Shown here: one piece after another, positions 23,641 through 35,122 of the stretch
Position numbering within the stretch: position 1 is the first letter of the stretch
How the letters are laid out: each line of letters begins with the position of its first letter
NCBI GenBank assembly: GCA_037178675.1
Contig: JAYMGJ010000377.1
Span: forward strand, 116,811 to 180,810
Direction: 5' to 3'
From: Scleroderma bovista
Lineage: Eukaryota; Basidiomycota; Agaricomycetes; Boletales; Sclerodermataceae
Length of the DNA stretch: 64,000 bases
The notes under the pieces: generated by a model
The model's input: only the letters and a program-made list of their open reading frames with translations
What the model was told of the DNA's origin: nothing
The model's database searches: none
Program-made: the position numbers and the translations under genes

Positions 23641-24819
23641 ATGAGTTTCATGGACCCTGTCTCCATGCTTAAAGAACTGGCTGAAGAAGCCACTGCACTG
23701 AAAATCAATCTTAATGGCGAAATAACAAAAGAGAGTCAAACAACCCATTCCCGCGGTAGCAATGGCGTTGTATATGGTGGCACTCGGCATTCATCAGGAA
23801 CAAGTCTGGCAATCAAGGTTCTTCACCCCGGTCTTTCGAGTAATGCAAATGAAGAAACTATCAAAGTCAGCTATCAAATAACGACAAAGTTCTCTTAGCT
23901 GACTTTTTTTCAGCAAATGCTGAAGGAATTCCAGCGCTGGTCCAAACTACAGCACCAAAATGTTCTTCCACTTCTTGGAGTCACTACCGATTACGAGCAA
24001 ACTCTATCTCTGGTGACAGACTGGATGGACAAGGGCAACGCGCATGACTACGTACAAGATCAAACTGTCGATCCTCGGCCTCTGGTAGGTCGATGTGGCT
24101 CATGAAATTTCTTCGCACACCTGAGATATTTGAAATCCAGTTAGTAGGTATCGCCCATGGCCTGCAGTACCTGCATAAACAGCCTACGATCCACGGTGAT
24201 GTTAAGGGAGTAAATCTACCCATATTTACTCCCTTTGGCTTGCTGATGGATTTGCTCGATAGTTCAACGTCCTAATATCCGATCAGGGCCATCCGCTTCT
24301 GACGGATTATGGTCTTTCTGGTCTTGTTAACGCCTCGTTCAGCCAGACCGTCAGCTATTCTAATTCAGATGCTTTAAGGTGGATGGCGCCGGAAAGTTTG
24401 AACTCGGAAAACCAAGAAATGACCGTGAAAGGAGACGTTTGGGCATTTGGAATGACTGCGCTGGTATTTGCACTTATTCTACCCTGTTCTGACATTCAAT
24501 GCTATTTCTGAAGGAGCTCTTCACCCGCCAAATACCATTTCCCGACAAACAGGGTTTGCATGAAGTAAATAAGAGGGTTCAGGAAGGACCCCCAGTTCGT
24601 CCTGACAATGACACTACTAACTCCCGTATGACGGACGAATGGTGGAATATATGCTTGTTGTGTTGGCGGGACCAGGAACATCGCCCTGACATGTCGGGTG
24701 TGATATCAGGGATCGAACAAATTGTACGGCCCTATTTATCTTCCCCATCGTTGTCTTTTCATAGGTTTGTTTCCACCATAGGGTCAGAAGTCATCGGAGA
24801 AGAAGGATGCTACCGTTGA
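23641..24819 (+). CDS. Protein kinase, tyrosine-kinase-like (TKL) type
   Basis: Introns 23866-23913, 24085-24140, 24210-24262 and 24464-24513 join exons into one kinase domain. Visible motifs in order: a glycine-rich loop variant 'SRGSNGVVYGG', the ATP-anchoring Lys in 'SLAIKVL', 'HQNVLPLLGVT', the catalytic loop 'IHGDVKGFNVLISD' (HGD in place of HRD), the metal-binding motif 'LTDYGLS' (DYG in place of DFG), 'RWMAPES', 'KGDVWAFGMTALELFT', and the C-lobe 'CWRDQEHRPDMSGVI'. These HGDxKGxNVL and DYG/DFG variants are typical of TKL-like kinases that are expanded in mushroom fungi; most are thought active. The protein is short (about 320 aa), essentially a kinase domain with an N-terminal helix. 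The last codons (after 24750) are uncertain; a further small exon may exist (24807-25004). Confidence 0.8.
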
Positions 24820-25370
24820 TGAGGGAAAGACCCAAGTATGTAGCTTCTTTTTTTGGTGACTTTCTCTCTTTTAATCCGAATCTCAAGGAGCATCAACCCT
24901 CTTCTGGTGTTGTAACCAAGCAACCACGAAGTGGTTGGTTTTCCCGTATAGTGGGAATATTGGCAAGAATCTTCTGCTCGCGAAGTATATCTCCCTCTGA
25001 TTGAAGACGTGGTCGCGTCCCTTGAAATTTAGATCAAGTTAGAGGTGTGTCACAACTGGCTTTAATGTTTTTATTCCGTGTTCTTTCCAGTCCTCGTCAT
25101 GACTCCTGCTCTCTTTAATCACATGAGATACATTGTTACTCCATGAATTTTACGTGCTGTTTTGATACTACACACTTCTGTCGACGAGGGAAGTTAGAAG
25201 AAGCACTGAAGGTACTGTATGGGTGCAATAAGATATACCCCCTTCTTTTTGAGCAACGGTTCCTCAGGTGTCAGAGGGACAGGTATAAAATGCACCCAGT
25301 GAATGGCGAATGTGAATGCTATGAAATATATCAATCCTCCAAAATCATTCCATAGTAATAGCGCAAGGAT
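24820..25370. other. Intergenic between convergent genes
   Basis: The kinase (plus) and SNAP-like gene (minus) converge here. The frame 24807-25004 could be a 3' extension of the kinase gene ('GWFSRIVGILARIFCSRS', a possible membrane tail), but no clean splice connects it. Confidence 0.3.
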
Positions 25371-26403
25371 TCATAAGATTTTCTGGGGCTCTCCATCGAT
25401 TATCTCTCCGATCTTTTCCAATAGCAGAGCCGTAAGGTCATCAACTTGCGCGACATTACGATACATCTCCACACATTGGTCGAATGCGGCTGGATTCCTA
25501 GCTTTGACGGAATTGAGTATATATATTACGAATTTCCCCTCACTGGTAGACCCAAACTTGGGATGGCAATCGCGATCCATGTACGCCTGAATCTTCCCTT
25601 GCGTCATGTCTTCTTTCTAGACGAGAGTTAGCACAGGGAGAGACATGACACTGGCGGGTAGATGACCTGTGTGGCAAACGCAGAAAGACTGGCCAACAAC
25701 AAATAATCCTTGACGTCATCCACCGTGTCCTGGGATTCGAGGGCAGTTTTCGCAGCTAGTTCGTACAGTATGTTGGCCTGTTCATAATCTTCAACAATAA
25801 CGTGGGTATCTGCCACGGCTTTGATACATGCAACCGCAAGGCTGTCCGTAAGTGCACTTTATGAGTCCAGGTAGCTATGATAGAATAAAATATTCACAAG
25901 ATGGCGTTGTTTTGGCGGTACAAGTTCGCTGCACGCTCAAAATTCCTGCATGCAGGACCAAGGTTGTTTGAGTCAGATAAATATATGTAAGCGACCACAT
26001 GAATGCTATACGCCGCCTTGCGGTAGTCATGAATTTCAATGGAAGAATCGGCCGAGTTCTTAAGTGTCTCAATGGCCACTATGGAGCAAATTGAGTTGCA
26101 TAGCAGAATTTCGTGGGGGCAAATTAGCATACGGTGAATATCATTCCCGGAAATAAATGCTTCTGCAGCTTTCTTCAGCGTCTCTACAGCGTTTTCGGCA
26201 TCGTTGCACGCGTCTCTGCACCCAGCTTCCAGGATATACGCGTTCCCCGCATCACTGGACCTCTTCTCGTGTTTGAACGCCCTCGCAGCCTTCCGATAGA
26301 GATTCGCAGCTTCTTTGAACCTATGAGGATCAAGGTGACTTTCCCTTGCAGCGCTGGCCCGTTGGTTGGCCATTTCAAGTGAAGCGTTACCTAGCGATGT
26401 CAT
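25371..26403 (-). CDS. SNAP (soluble NSF attachment protein, Sec17-like)
   Basis: Minus-strand exons join over introns 26079-26132, 25842-25897 and 25617-25666 with the frame kept. The product (about 290 aa) is a chain of TPR-like helix pairs: 'FKEAANLYRKAARAFKHEKR', 'DACNDAENAVETLKKAAEAF', 'SNNLGPACRNFERAANLYRQ', 'DYEQANILYELAAKTALES', and a C-terminus 'DDLTALLLEKIGEIID' like the alpha-SNAP tail that stimulates NSF/Sec18. SNAPs bind SNARE complexes and recruit the Sec18 ATPase to take them apart after membrane fusion. The length fits the family. It is rather divergent, so it may be a second, paralogous SNAP rather than the main Sec17; that is inference. Confidence 0.8.
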
Positions 26404-27379
26404 GGAGGTTTACAGGATAGTCGCTAGGAAGCCCCAACGCCTGGAAAGGCAGCGATTTAATACTCACAGGGCGCAGGGTAGAACCATATCAGGGTCTAAA
26501 GACCCGTTCTTCCTTCGCTCCAGGAAATGCTTCAACCCAAATCGGAAGAGAAGGCAAAAACACCAGTAGTATGCGTGGTCGAGTAGCGCCTTTTCATGTC
26601 GCGATTAATCTCGCTGGTGTAACATCGGAGAACCGTGCAGCTGGTCCATAAGTACTGGGAGTGTATTAGTGTGAATAGAGTGATTCCGAACTGCCTCCGG
26701 GATTTGGCGTCTTCCAAGAAGGGCGACAATGTGACGTCCCTGGCGAATAGCCACGATTAAATGGAGGACCCACTTTTCTTCTTATCCTCGGGGTTTGGAT
26801 TTTGGAGAGTAATCTGAGCAGAGGTGCCGACAGTTGTAGAGGACACCCACCATCCATCATCCTGATTGCCATAACTGCAGCGGTATGCATCAGAATAACT
26901 GACAAAGGATGTTACGATGAAGAATAAGGCTGGCGAGACGAAGGTGCCGCAAACAAAATTTATCTCTACTCCCAGCAATATCGTAATCCGATGCGCCATC
27001 CAAGGATCGTTAAGTCTCTTGAACACGACGGTGCAATCTCAATCTCAGAGAGTAGCAGTCAGGCGCGACGACCTCTGGGACTTCGTTTTATCGTGAGAAC
27101 CTCCTACGACTGAACTTTTTGCTTCTTTGGAAATGTTACCTTTCAATACACTTCAGTAGTAAGCAAATTGTACTCCTTGGATAACTGTAGTACTTGACTT
27201 TCGCCATTCCAATTCAATTCGTCAAGCAAGGGTTCTGCCGACGCAGGCGGCATTTCGAGTGGGGTTTGAAGTTGAAATCAAGTAAACAGTAGATTATGTA
27301 TTAACATATGTAAGCAAATAAAAAGTCTAATAACTCTGCTTGGATCCAGCTACAGCGACGCGGTCTCTCATACCACAAG
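26404..27379. other. Intergenic region with one weak minus-strand ORF
   Basis: A minus frame (27026-26757, 89 codons) contains a hydrophobic stretch 'GTFVSPALFFIVTSFVSY', a possible single membrane segment, but no start context or splice partner was found. The rest, including the promoter of the GTPase gene, shows nothing specific. Confidence 0.25.
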
Positions 27380-29652
27380 ATGCCGCGTATACGCAAAAGT
27401 GCGTCCAAATGACCCTGCAAGTGTTTCATCCCATCCCAAATTGATCACACAGAGACCTCGAAGCGTGGCACGACGCACCACCGAGAGAGAATCAAGCACA
27501 AAGTTTCCGAGCACCGCAAAAAGGCAAAGAAGCAGGCAAGGAAGGATAAGGCTGCAGGGAGGGGTGAGTTTTTACTCCAATAGCATATGACGATCCGTAT
27601 TTTGCTATGCTTTATCAATGGAAGTGATTCTGGTTCAAAGTACTGAGTACTGACACACGCTCTGTTCCCCAGTCAGAAAGCAGTCGAAAAAAGACCCTGG
27701 CATCCCAAACGCGTTCCCCTACAAAGATGAGATTCTAGCAGAAATCCAACAGCAGCGGCTTGAAGTGCGTTTTCCTTTTCATCTGTCGTATTCATGCCTA
27801 TGCACGCGATCACCGCTAATGCATGCATCCACGTATTGGTAGGCTGCAGCGGAAAAACAGCGCCGAAAGGCTGAAAAACGGGCTGCATTAGCAGCGTCAA
27901 AAAGTGGTGAGGAGGAGACGCAATCTCAGACATCACAAGATGTGGAAGACGAGGAAGGTCAAGGAGACATAGACATGATTGGAGAAAATGATGGACATGG
28001 ATTCGATGGTGTAACCTCGCTCAAACGGCAACCCATTCCCCTACCACAAGCTCGGCAACGTAAAACTGTCGCCGATGCTGAAAATAACGAACCCAAATTG
28101 CCTGCTATACCTGTGGACCGTGGACCGTTGACGTTGAGGGAGGTACTAAATAAGGCGGATGTCCTTGTATGTGTGGTGGATGCGCGGGACCCCGAGGCTG
28201 GGATTAGTGAGGTGTTAATGAAGGAGGCACAAGAGAAAGGCAAAGATATGATCATAGTGGTGAACAAGGCTGGTGCGTATCACTCAGTTTGTTATTGATT
28301 GTGGGATCATGCCTGAGCATCTATAGACACTATACCGCGTGAATCGCTGGTGGAGTGGCTAGGACATCTACGACGGACATCTACGGCCATACCATTCCGA
28401 GTATCCTCTGCATTCATGTCGCCCTATGAATCACCCGCGAAAGGGGCCAAAGGGGTACGCCCCATGGATGATGCATTAGGCTCGAAGGCACTGTGGTCGC
28501 AGCTCGAAAGCTTCGCGAAGAAGAAGGAAGGAGATGAATTGGTCGTTGGCGTAACAGGTGTAACGAATGTAAGTCGTACATTGGTATCTTTATAGGCATC
28601 CATTTGCTCCTGGTCTAATCCTTCACCCAGTCTGGCAAATCAGCGATGATAAATTCCCTATTTGGTGTAGAGGTTCTACCTATATACAAGCCCCTTTCAT
28701 CAGCAGAGGCTGCGAAACTGCCGTATACAACGATGACAGCGCAGGAAGTTGTTGCGTCTATACCTGGAAATGAGAATCTGAAAGTAAGGTTTATTGATAC
28801 GCCTGGACTGGATTTCTCGAGGGAGGAGTTTGCGGATAACGGTGAACGGGATGCTGCGCGGGCGAGGGATATTTTGTTGCGGTGCCGTGGTCGTGTTGAT
28901 CGATTAAAAGATCCTATGTCTGCAGGTAGGCATGCCTGTGGCTTTTCCATACCCAAGTCTGACTGGTGCTGTGGTTACCTAGTGACGCACATTGTCTCGA
29001 GGGCAGAAACGCAGGACCTGATGCTAGCATACAATCTGCCTGCATTTCCAAAAGGGGACACAACCGCCTTCTTAGCTGGTATTGCACGTGTGAATAGCCT
29101 GGTGAAAACGGCAAGTATATTCATCGTTTCCGTGCCTGCGATGGGCACCGTGATCGAGGGAAGTTGACACATTTCCTTCTGTAGAAAGGTGTGCTGGATC
29201 ACGCAGGTGCTGCACGGATTGTGCTTCGAGACTGGAGCTTGGGCAAGCTAGTGAGGTATACAATGCCTGCAAGGCTGAATGGAGGTCCGTCACCAGTGGA
29301 AGGAGACGAAGAAGTGTTGGCAGGGCTGAGAATGCGGAAGGAGTTGAGGAAGGCGAAGGATGTAAAGTTGGTGAGGTTGGCAGCGGGAGAGATGGATAGA
29401 CGGGATGTCTTGCTTGATCAGGAGTGGGAAGAGGAGGAGAGCGAGGAGAGCGGTGACGAAGGTGAGGGTGGCGAAGATGAAAGTGAGGACGGGGAAGACG
29501 ATAGCGAGGAAGAAGAGGCTGGTGAGTCTGATGTCGACGAGGAGGAGGCACCCGAGCTGCTTCCCCCTGCGCCATCACCGCCAGCGATGAAGCGGAAACG
29601 GACGGTGTCGTTCGCAGAGCCAGAGAAGCGGAGGCGGGGACGTGCCCGATAA
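27380..29652 (+). CDS. Nucleolar GTPase, Nug1/GNL3 (nucleostemin) type
   Basis: Introns 27399-27452, 27564-27672, 27765-27842, 28273-28326, 28569-28630, 28926-28982 and 29111-29184 give one frame starting 'MPRIRKKTSKRGTTHHRERI', the basic nucleolar-targeting domain of this family. The GTPase is circularly permuted, as expected: G4 'VVNKAD' comes first, then G1 'GVTNSGKSAMINSL' (Lys-Ser binds phosphates and Mg), then G3 'DTPGL'. The order G4-G1-G3 defines the YlqF/YawG group. Nug1-type proteins help assemble and export the 60S ribosomal subunit. The C-terminus is an acidic Glu/Asp run followed by a basic tail ('KRKRTVSFAEPEKRRRGRAR'). The last intron has a GC donor (gcaagt at 29111), which lets 'VNSLVKT' join 'KGVLDHAGAARIVLRDW'. 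Confidence 0.9.
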
Positions 29653-29732
29653 GGAAGTGACGTCATGGAGTGTATTAGTGTTGCCTCCGTCCATGTGTTT
29701 TGCTTTTCCTTACACGTTTTGTCTGTGGGCCC

Positions 29733-32700
29733 ATGGTGAAAAAACAAACATTTGTTCAGAAGATACTACGCAGACCATCGCGGCGATATGCTACAGGGTC
29801 ATCGTCATCGGCCTCGGGGACGGCGGTAGGGGGACCCCGGACTACGGATTTCCACTTGACGAAGCAGGAGCTCGCCCAGATAGCGGCTGACTTGCAGATT
29901 CAGTCGACTCTTGAACTCCACCATCATCACTCCAATTGCTCTCCCAGTCAGGTCAGTTCGTTGCCTCAAAGACCCGTCTGCGAATGTGCTTATCGCTTCC
30001 CTCCTTCTCTCATAGCCCCGTATCTCTTTTCTAGATCAGCAGCCTAGTGCTGCCCCCAACGTTGTCTGCCACGACAACGGGACCGAGAATACCATCCCAG
30101 ACGACTCGGGCGACTCGGTCTTTTACACTCCGACTGCATCACCCACATCTAGTTTACCATCTGTTGGCCACTCGCCTACTCAGCACTCCAGCACTGCGCC
30201 GCAGCAGCTATCTCCGGCAGAGTCACCCACCATCACTCCGTTGACGTCTGCTGCATCTTCAACAGCATCGCTAGGCTCAACCCTCCCCGCTTTCCTCGAC
30301 CTCGACCAGTTTTCCACTTCGCTTCCAGACAAACTTGCATCGTCCTCGAGTGTGTCCATGATCCCCGTCGCGCCCCCTTCCCGACGGAAAAAACTACCCC
30401 CACAACGAAAGGTTACGTACACAGACGAAGACTGGGCCAAAGATGTCCGCTGGCTTGTTTCCCCCGGCTCGAACGGAAAACAGAAAGGCAAAACTACGAA
30501 CAAACGTTTGCCTGGTCCTCTCACGATCCCCGACCCGGCTTCCAGATCGGCTTCCGCCTCTGCCAGGTATTCGTCGGCCCCTCAGCGCATCGGTCCGGTG
30601 TCGAAAAGTCATGGTCACTCCAAATCCAAGTCAGCCACTACGTGTGCCATGGTTGGAATGTCCGCATTGCTGGAAGTTGAAGAACCCTTGGACGACACTG
30701 CTGGACCAAACGATGCTGTTGGTCGTAAACGCTCTCAATCATTCTCGTGTACCTCAAAACCGGAACAGTCATCACACAGTTCTGTTCGACAGTCATTGCG
30801 ACCGAGAATGCACAGACTGACAAAACAGCGCTCTTCATCTTTACCGTCGCTTCTTCTCCCTACAAACACAGCAACAAATCAGTCTTCCTCTCCTGTATAC
30901 CATTCACATTCTAGGACCAGCTCCTATTCCACATTTCCAGATCCTGCTCGTCGTGCAGCAAGTACAGTATCCCGCCCTATGAGCTCCTTGTCGCATGCAA
31001 CTAGCTCAACCTCAAAATCACCCTACACCTCCGCCCCTTCGAACGCACTCGATGCCCTCGCCGCGCATGTATCCATGTCAGACATGCCCGACGCGTTGCC
31101 ATCTAGTGGAACGCGTGGTTTCACAAGTCTTGTGCTCCCCCGTGCGGCAACATCCGAGGCGAGTCACAATGCCAAATCTTCGTGGAAGCCCACAAGCGGA
31201 GGTCGGCCTGCAAGTATGGTGATCAGCGAGTCGATCAGCATCGGTCTCGGTCTGGGTGACGGAGTCGACCTCACGCGCACCGGACTTGCGCAGACCACAA
31301 TGGCCAGTATCGAAGTTGTGGGCGGTATTGCCGTCGGATCGGGGCGCTTGGATAGGAGAGGCGGTAATAGCCGTGGGAGTAGCATATTCGGGGTTGGTTG
31401 GTTCACTACCAAGGATAAGAACGCGAAGGGGAAAGGGAAGGCCGCGTCAGAAGAGGGCGAGAACCCGCTTGGCTTCACATCGTATCGTGCCCCACCAATG
31501 TATGTTGGCGGGAATGCGGTTCTAGTGCAGGTGTGGGCTGTCGGGCTGGATGGCACGGACGCAAAACTTGTTGGTGTCGTTCCACGAAAGGACCCTTCCA
31601 ATGCGCCGTATGGATCTGATGTGGCGAAGAATGCTGAAAAAGTGAAGCCTCGTACACCTTCCGTGGGGTACATTCCCGGGCGTTCATTCGTGGGACGCGT
31701 GTTGGAAGCAGGGTGGGAAGTACGCGAGGAATCCATCAAGCGCGGTGATTGGGTGGTTGGGCTCATGAGCGTGCAAAAGGTGGGCAAATCTGTCTTGGAA
31801 TGACGGAACTAACTGGAATATTTGTTTTTCTCCGTAGTGTGGTGCATTGGCCGAGTTCATCCTCGTTGATCGCCATCGCATACACCGTATCCCGCAGCCC
31901 CATATTCCGCGGAGGACTCCGTTTTCTACAAATGGCCCTGCTTCTCCATTTATGAACGGAGATATCGAGGAAGATGGAGATGCATCCGTTGACCGCAGTG
32001 CTTCGCTTCGATCGGGCAGGCATGGCCTTACCCTCGACGAACTCGCACTTCTTCCGCTGAGCGGAGTTCCTGCTTATCGTGCAGTTCGCACCCTACTCCC
32101 GGTTTCCCGGGCTATGGGGATGACGCACCGTCCAGATATCGTCGGAACTACCACGCATCCATTCGTTCCCCCAAACAATGACAGCAGTTTCCCTGCAAAT
32201 GGAGGACTGGAGGGATCGCCTGCACCGTGTCGAGCCGGCGATTCGCGGCCACGCGCGCTCGTGCTGCGGGCTCATGATGGACCAGGTGCACTCGCTGTGC
32301 AGATGCTCGTCCGCGAGGGATGGTGCGTGTGGGCTCACGTGCCTGTTCCGTTCGCATTGCCAGGCCCAGCACTGGAGTATTCTGGGGAGGCGAGAGATGA
32401 TGAAGAAGAGAAGGTGCTTGAGGAGCGGCGGGGTGTCCTTCGGCGTCTTGAAGAGCGCCTGCGCGGGTGGGGCGTCGATGAGGTGCTTTTCATCCCAGTA
32501 TCGTCTTCACCCGTCTCGGCCTCTCAGTCCTCTCCGTCCGTCCATACTGTCCCTCGCTCGTCCTCGTCGTCCGCGCCGAGTACGTCTCCATCACCGTTCT
32601 CAATGTCTGGGTCTGGGGGCTCCCCAGTCTCCTCCCCAGTCTCGTCCCCGTACTCGCATGTCCGCTCCTCCTCCCCATCTTCTTCAGGAGAACATAACAT

Positions 32701-33580
32701 ACGTGGGTTGTCCATCTCATCATGCTTTCCTGTGCCATTCCTCCAACCGTACACCTTTACGCCCCTACCACTCCCACCCTATGATACCGAGCAGGACTCG
32801 GTTATCATGCTACTAGCTTACCTTGAGCGGGCCTTTGTCCGAGTTGACGCGATTCTCGACACCATCGGCGGGCGGAGTGTGTGGGAGGCTGGACGGACAC
32901 TCTTGGCACGCCCCGTGCGGCCGGGAGAGAGTACAAGGGCGGATGTAGAGGCACAGTTCACGACGCTCGTGGGGGATGCACCTAATCGGGTTGTCGCAAG
33001 CGCAGGGGATAATTTCAGGGCTGGCGTTCGGACACTTCGAATTGGAGGGTCCGGATCCAGCGTGAAGTATCAGGACATGCCAGACTTGCAAGATCCATTG
33101 GATGTCTTGGGCGGTAGTGCAGATGGATACGATGGACCTGCCTCGGAGAAGGCGGGCAAAAAGAAGCAGAGGGGCGACAAGGCTAGCAAGGCGAAAGTAA
33201 CGACGAAGTCCGCCAAGAAGAAGACGAAACTCAAGCCGAGGACTGTGAACTACACATGGGTGAGCCTTGTTTCGGACATCGACTGGGAGGGTGATGGCGT
33301 GTGCGATACACTCCGCTGCGTGCTCCAGCTCGCGGTTGAGTATGGTGTCCGACCTGCCGTTGGTCAGCTTGATTTCCCTTTGTCCATCTCGTCGTTATCG
33401 TCCCCGTCTGGCAGCGGGTATAAGGACAAGGGCAAGAAGAAAGCGGTGTTTCCTGGTGGCGAAAGCATCGAGGACGAGGTGAGGGGAAAAATTGTCCCAT
33501 TTGAGAATACCCCCAATGCATTCGTGCGTGGGGGCGGACTCGAATGCGGCGGGACAGTCGTCTCGAGAATTGTTGGCTAG
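29733..33580 (+). CDS. Large MDR-superfamily (quinone oxidoreductase-like) protein with disordered insertions
   Basis: From ATG 29733 ('MVKKQTFVQKILRRPSRR') exons join over introns 29956-30034 (donor gttcgt) and 31780-31837. The first ~550 residues are Ser/Pro-rich and probably disordered. Then comes a GroES-like domain: 'NAVLVQVWAVGLDGTDAKLVG', 'GYIPGRSFVGRVLEAGWEV', 'GDWVVGLMSVQKCGALAEFI' and 'LTLDELALLPLSGVPAYRAV'. 'RAHDGPGALAVQMLVREGW' sits where the nucleotide-binding GxGxxG-like turn of MDR enzymes lies. A Lys-rich insert (about 33150-33240) precedes the C-terminus. The catalytic zinc ligands of alcohol dehydrogenases are not evident, so it resembles the zinc-free quinone-reductase branch. 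The whole protein is about 1,230 aa, far longer than a normal MDR enzyme (~340 aa); activity is unproven and it may be structural or regulatory. Confidence 0.75.
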
Positions 33581-34469
33581 AGACTAGGTGGCGTGCAGTC
33601 CGCATCGCTGGGTGGGGGATAGAGTGGGAGATGGAACAATGAACCATGGTATGACCACGATGAAAAGCAGACGAATCGAACGATCGGATGGACTTTGTAA
33701 TTTTGCTTAACTTATTGGTGTTTGGGGGTTGGACACAGTTTCATTTTTGGCCTTGGTGAGTCAATTTTACGTTTCTTCCCCAGCTGATCCAACCCGACGA
33801 GGTGCAGGTCGCTACTTTCGAACCCACAGTACAATATTCGCGAACGTCATTCCGAATAGTTGTTCCCTATTTTTCATTTTGTCCCAAACGCTCTTCGTTT
33901 TGTTATGCATTGGTAGAATTCGCACAGGACATTTCGTTATATATTGTACATATACCATCATACACGGTTTCCAGAACAAGGCCGTTGGCACCACTTGAAG
34001 CACGAACAATGCCATTCGTGTTCTAAGTGGTACACAGAATCTCGTCGAGGATAAGATTTTTCCTGCCTCACTTCCAAGCGAGTCACAATACTACAAGTTT
34101 GGACGTGGTCGCAACTACCCCGGTAAACCGTCACTAACCAGACCAACCTCCACCAACGACAAGCCTGGATAACTGGATTGGTGAAGTCTGGGCAGGGATG
34201 CTCCCTGGGTCGTCGTCTAGCGCCTCATCAATGAGCACGCGGAGACTGAGTTATCCCTTTACTCGATGAAGCTTTGAAGCTTGTTCCATTTGATGTCTTA
34301 TTCCTTGGTCGCACTGCGTGTACTAGGTTGTATGCTCCTGACTCGAGTGCCAGTATCCTAACCCGCAAACTTGTATGAGTCAATTCCCCTACACTTTGGG
34401 TTGGTTGAGAGAGGAGGTAAGCGTTTGATGGCGACCACGCGAGAGAGACAGTGCTTATGCTTCAGTATT
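33581..34469. other. Intergenic region
   Basis: No supported gene. Includes the 3' flank of the MDR gene and possibly unrecognisable upstream parts of the ABC-transporter relic that follows. Confidence 0.3.
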
Positions 34470-34880
34470 CTCTTCCAGGCCGCTCACCGCCGATGAGATC
34501 TCTCCTGCCATTTTGTTGTTCGTGGTACTTCAGTTCCACTTGCTGTGGTGCGTACAAGAAACATCGTCCTAGTCACCTTGGTCTCATGCCGCTAATCTGA
34601 TAGTGTGGCGACCTCCAGTGTCATCGAAGCAATTGTCTTTCTGAAACGTCTGTCCGAATTCTTGCATGCAGAAGAGCTCCAGCAGGATGCGACGCAGCGA
34701 ATCAACAAGAGTTCGCTCTCGATCGGTGATGCAGAGCTGTTTATCAATGGCGGGGAGTTCACGTGGACGAAGAACAATGTCCAGCCAATGCTGGAGGATA
34801 TCGATTTGACAGTGCGTAAGGGTGAACTGGTTGGTATACTACTTGGCCACGCAAAATCCTTAGTAGGAATGTCTTGAAAT
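34470..34880 (+). pseudogene. ABCC (MRP-type) multidrug transporter fragment
   Basis: Fragments line up with the end of the first membrane domain and the start of the first nucleotide-binding domain of ABCC transporters. 'RPLTADEISPAILLFVVLQF' is followed by an intron-like gap, then 'IEAIVFLKRLSEFLHAEELQ', 'FINGGEFTWTKNN' and 'MLEDIDLTVRKGELVGIL'. Normally a Walker A (GxxGxGKS) should follow directly; instead the frame reads 'LGHAKSLVGMS' and stops, so the ATP-binding loop is destroyed. Nothing of the remaining ~900 residues was found. The fragment is a relic of a drug/metabolite exporter, probably left by an old deletion. A short open stretch 34907-35089 follows without clear homology. Confidence 0.7.
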
Positions 34881-35122
34881 CTCGAGACCTATGAGAGTGC
34901 AGGATCTTGTCTGCAGCGGTTCATGAATATGGCAAAGCGTCCTACAATCTTGTGATCGAAGGTGGGTGTTTTGTTTGGAAGTGCCAATCCACAGCTGAAG
35001 CAATGATGTGTACCATACGGTGCGCATTGAAGCCGGGTCTGGCTCTTCTCCTGGAGGGCGATCTCAAGGAAATCATCTATACGCCTTGATGCTGCGGATA
35101 TAAGCGAGGATGCCAGATGGCA

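Noticed and set aside
31164..31787. Minus-strand 207-codon ORF
   Set aside because: Antisense to the MDR protein gene; no motif and no splice partners.
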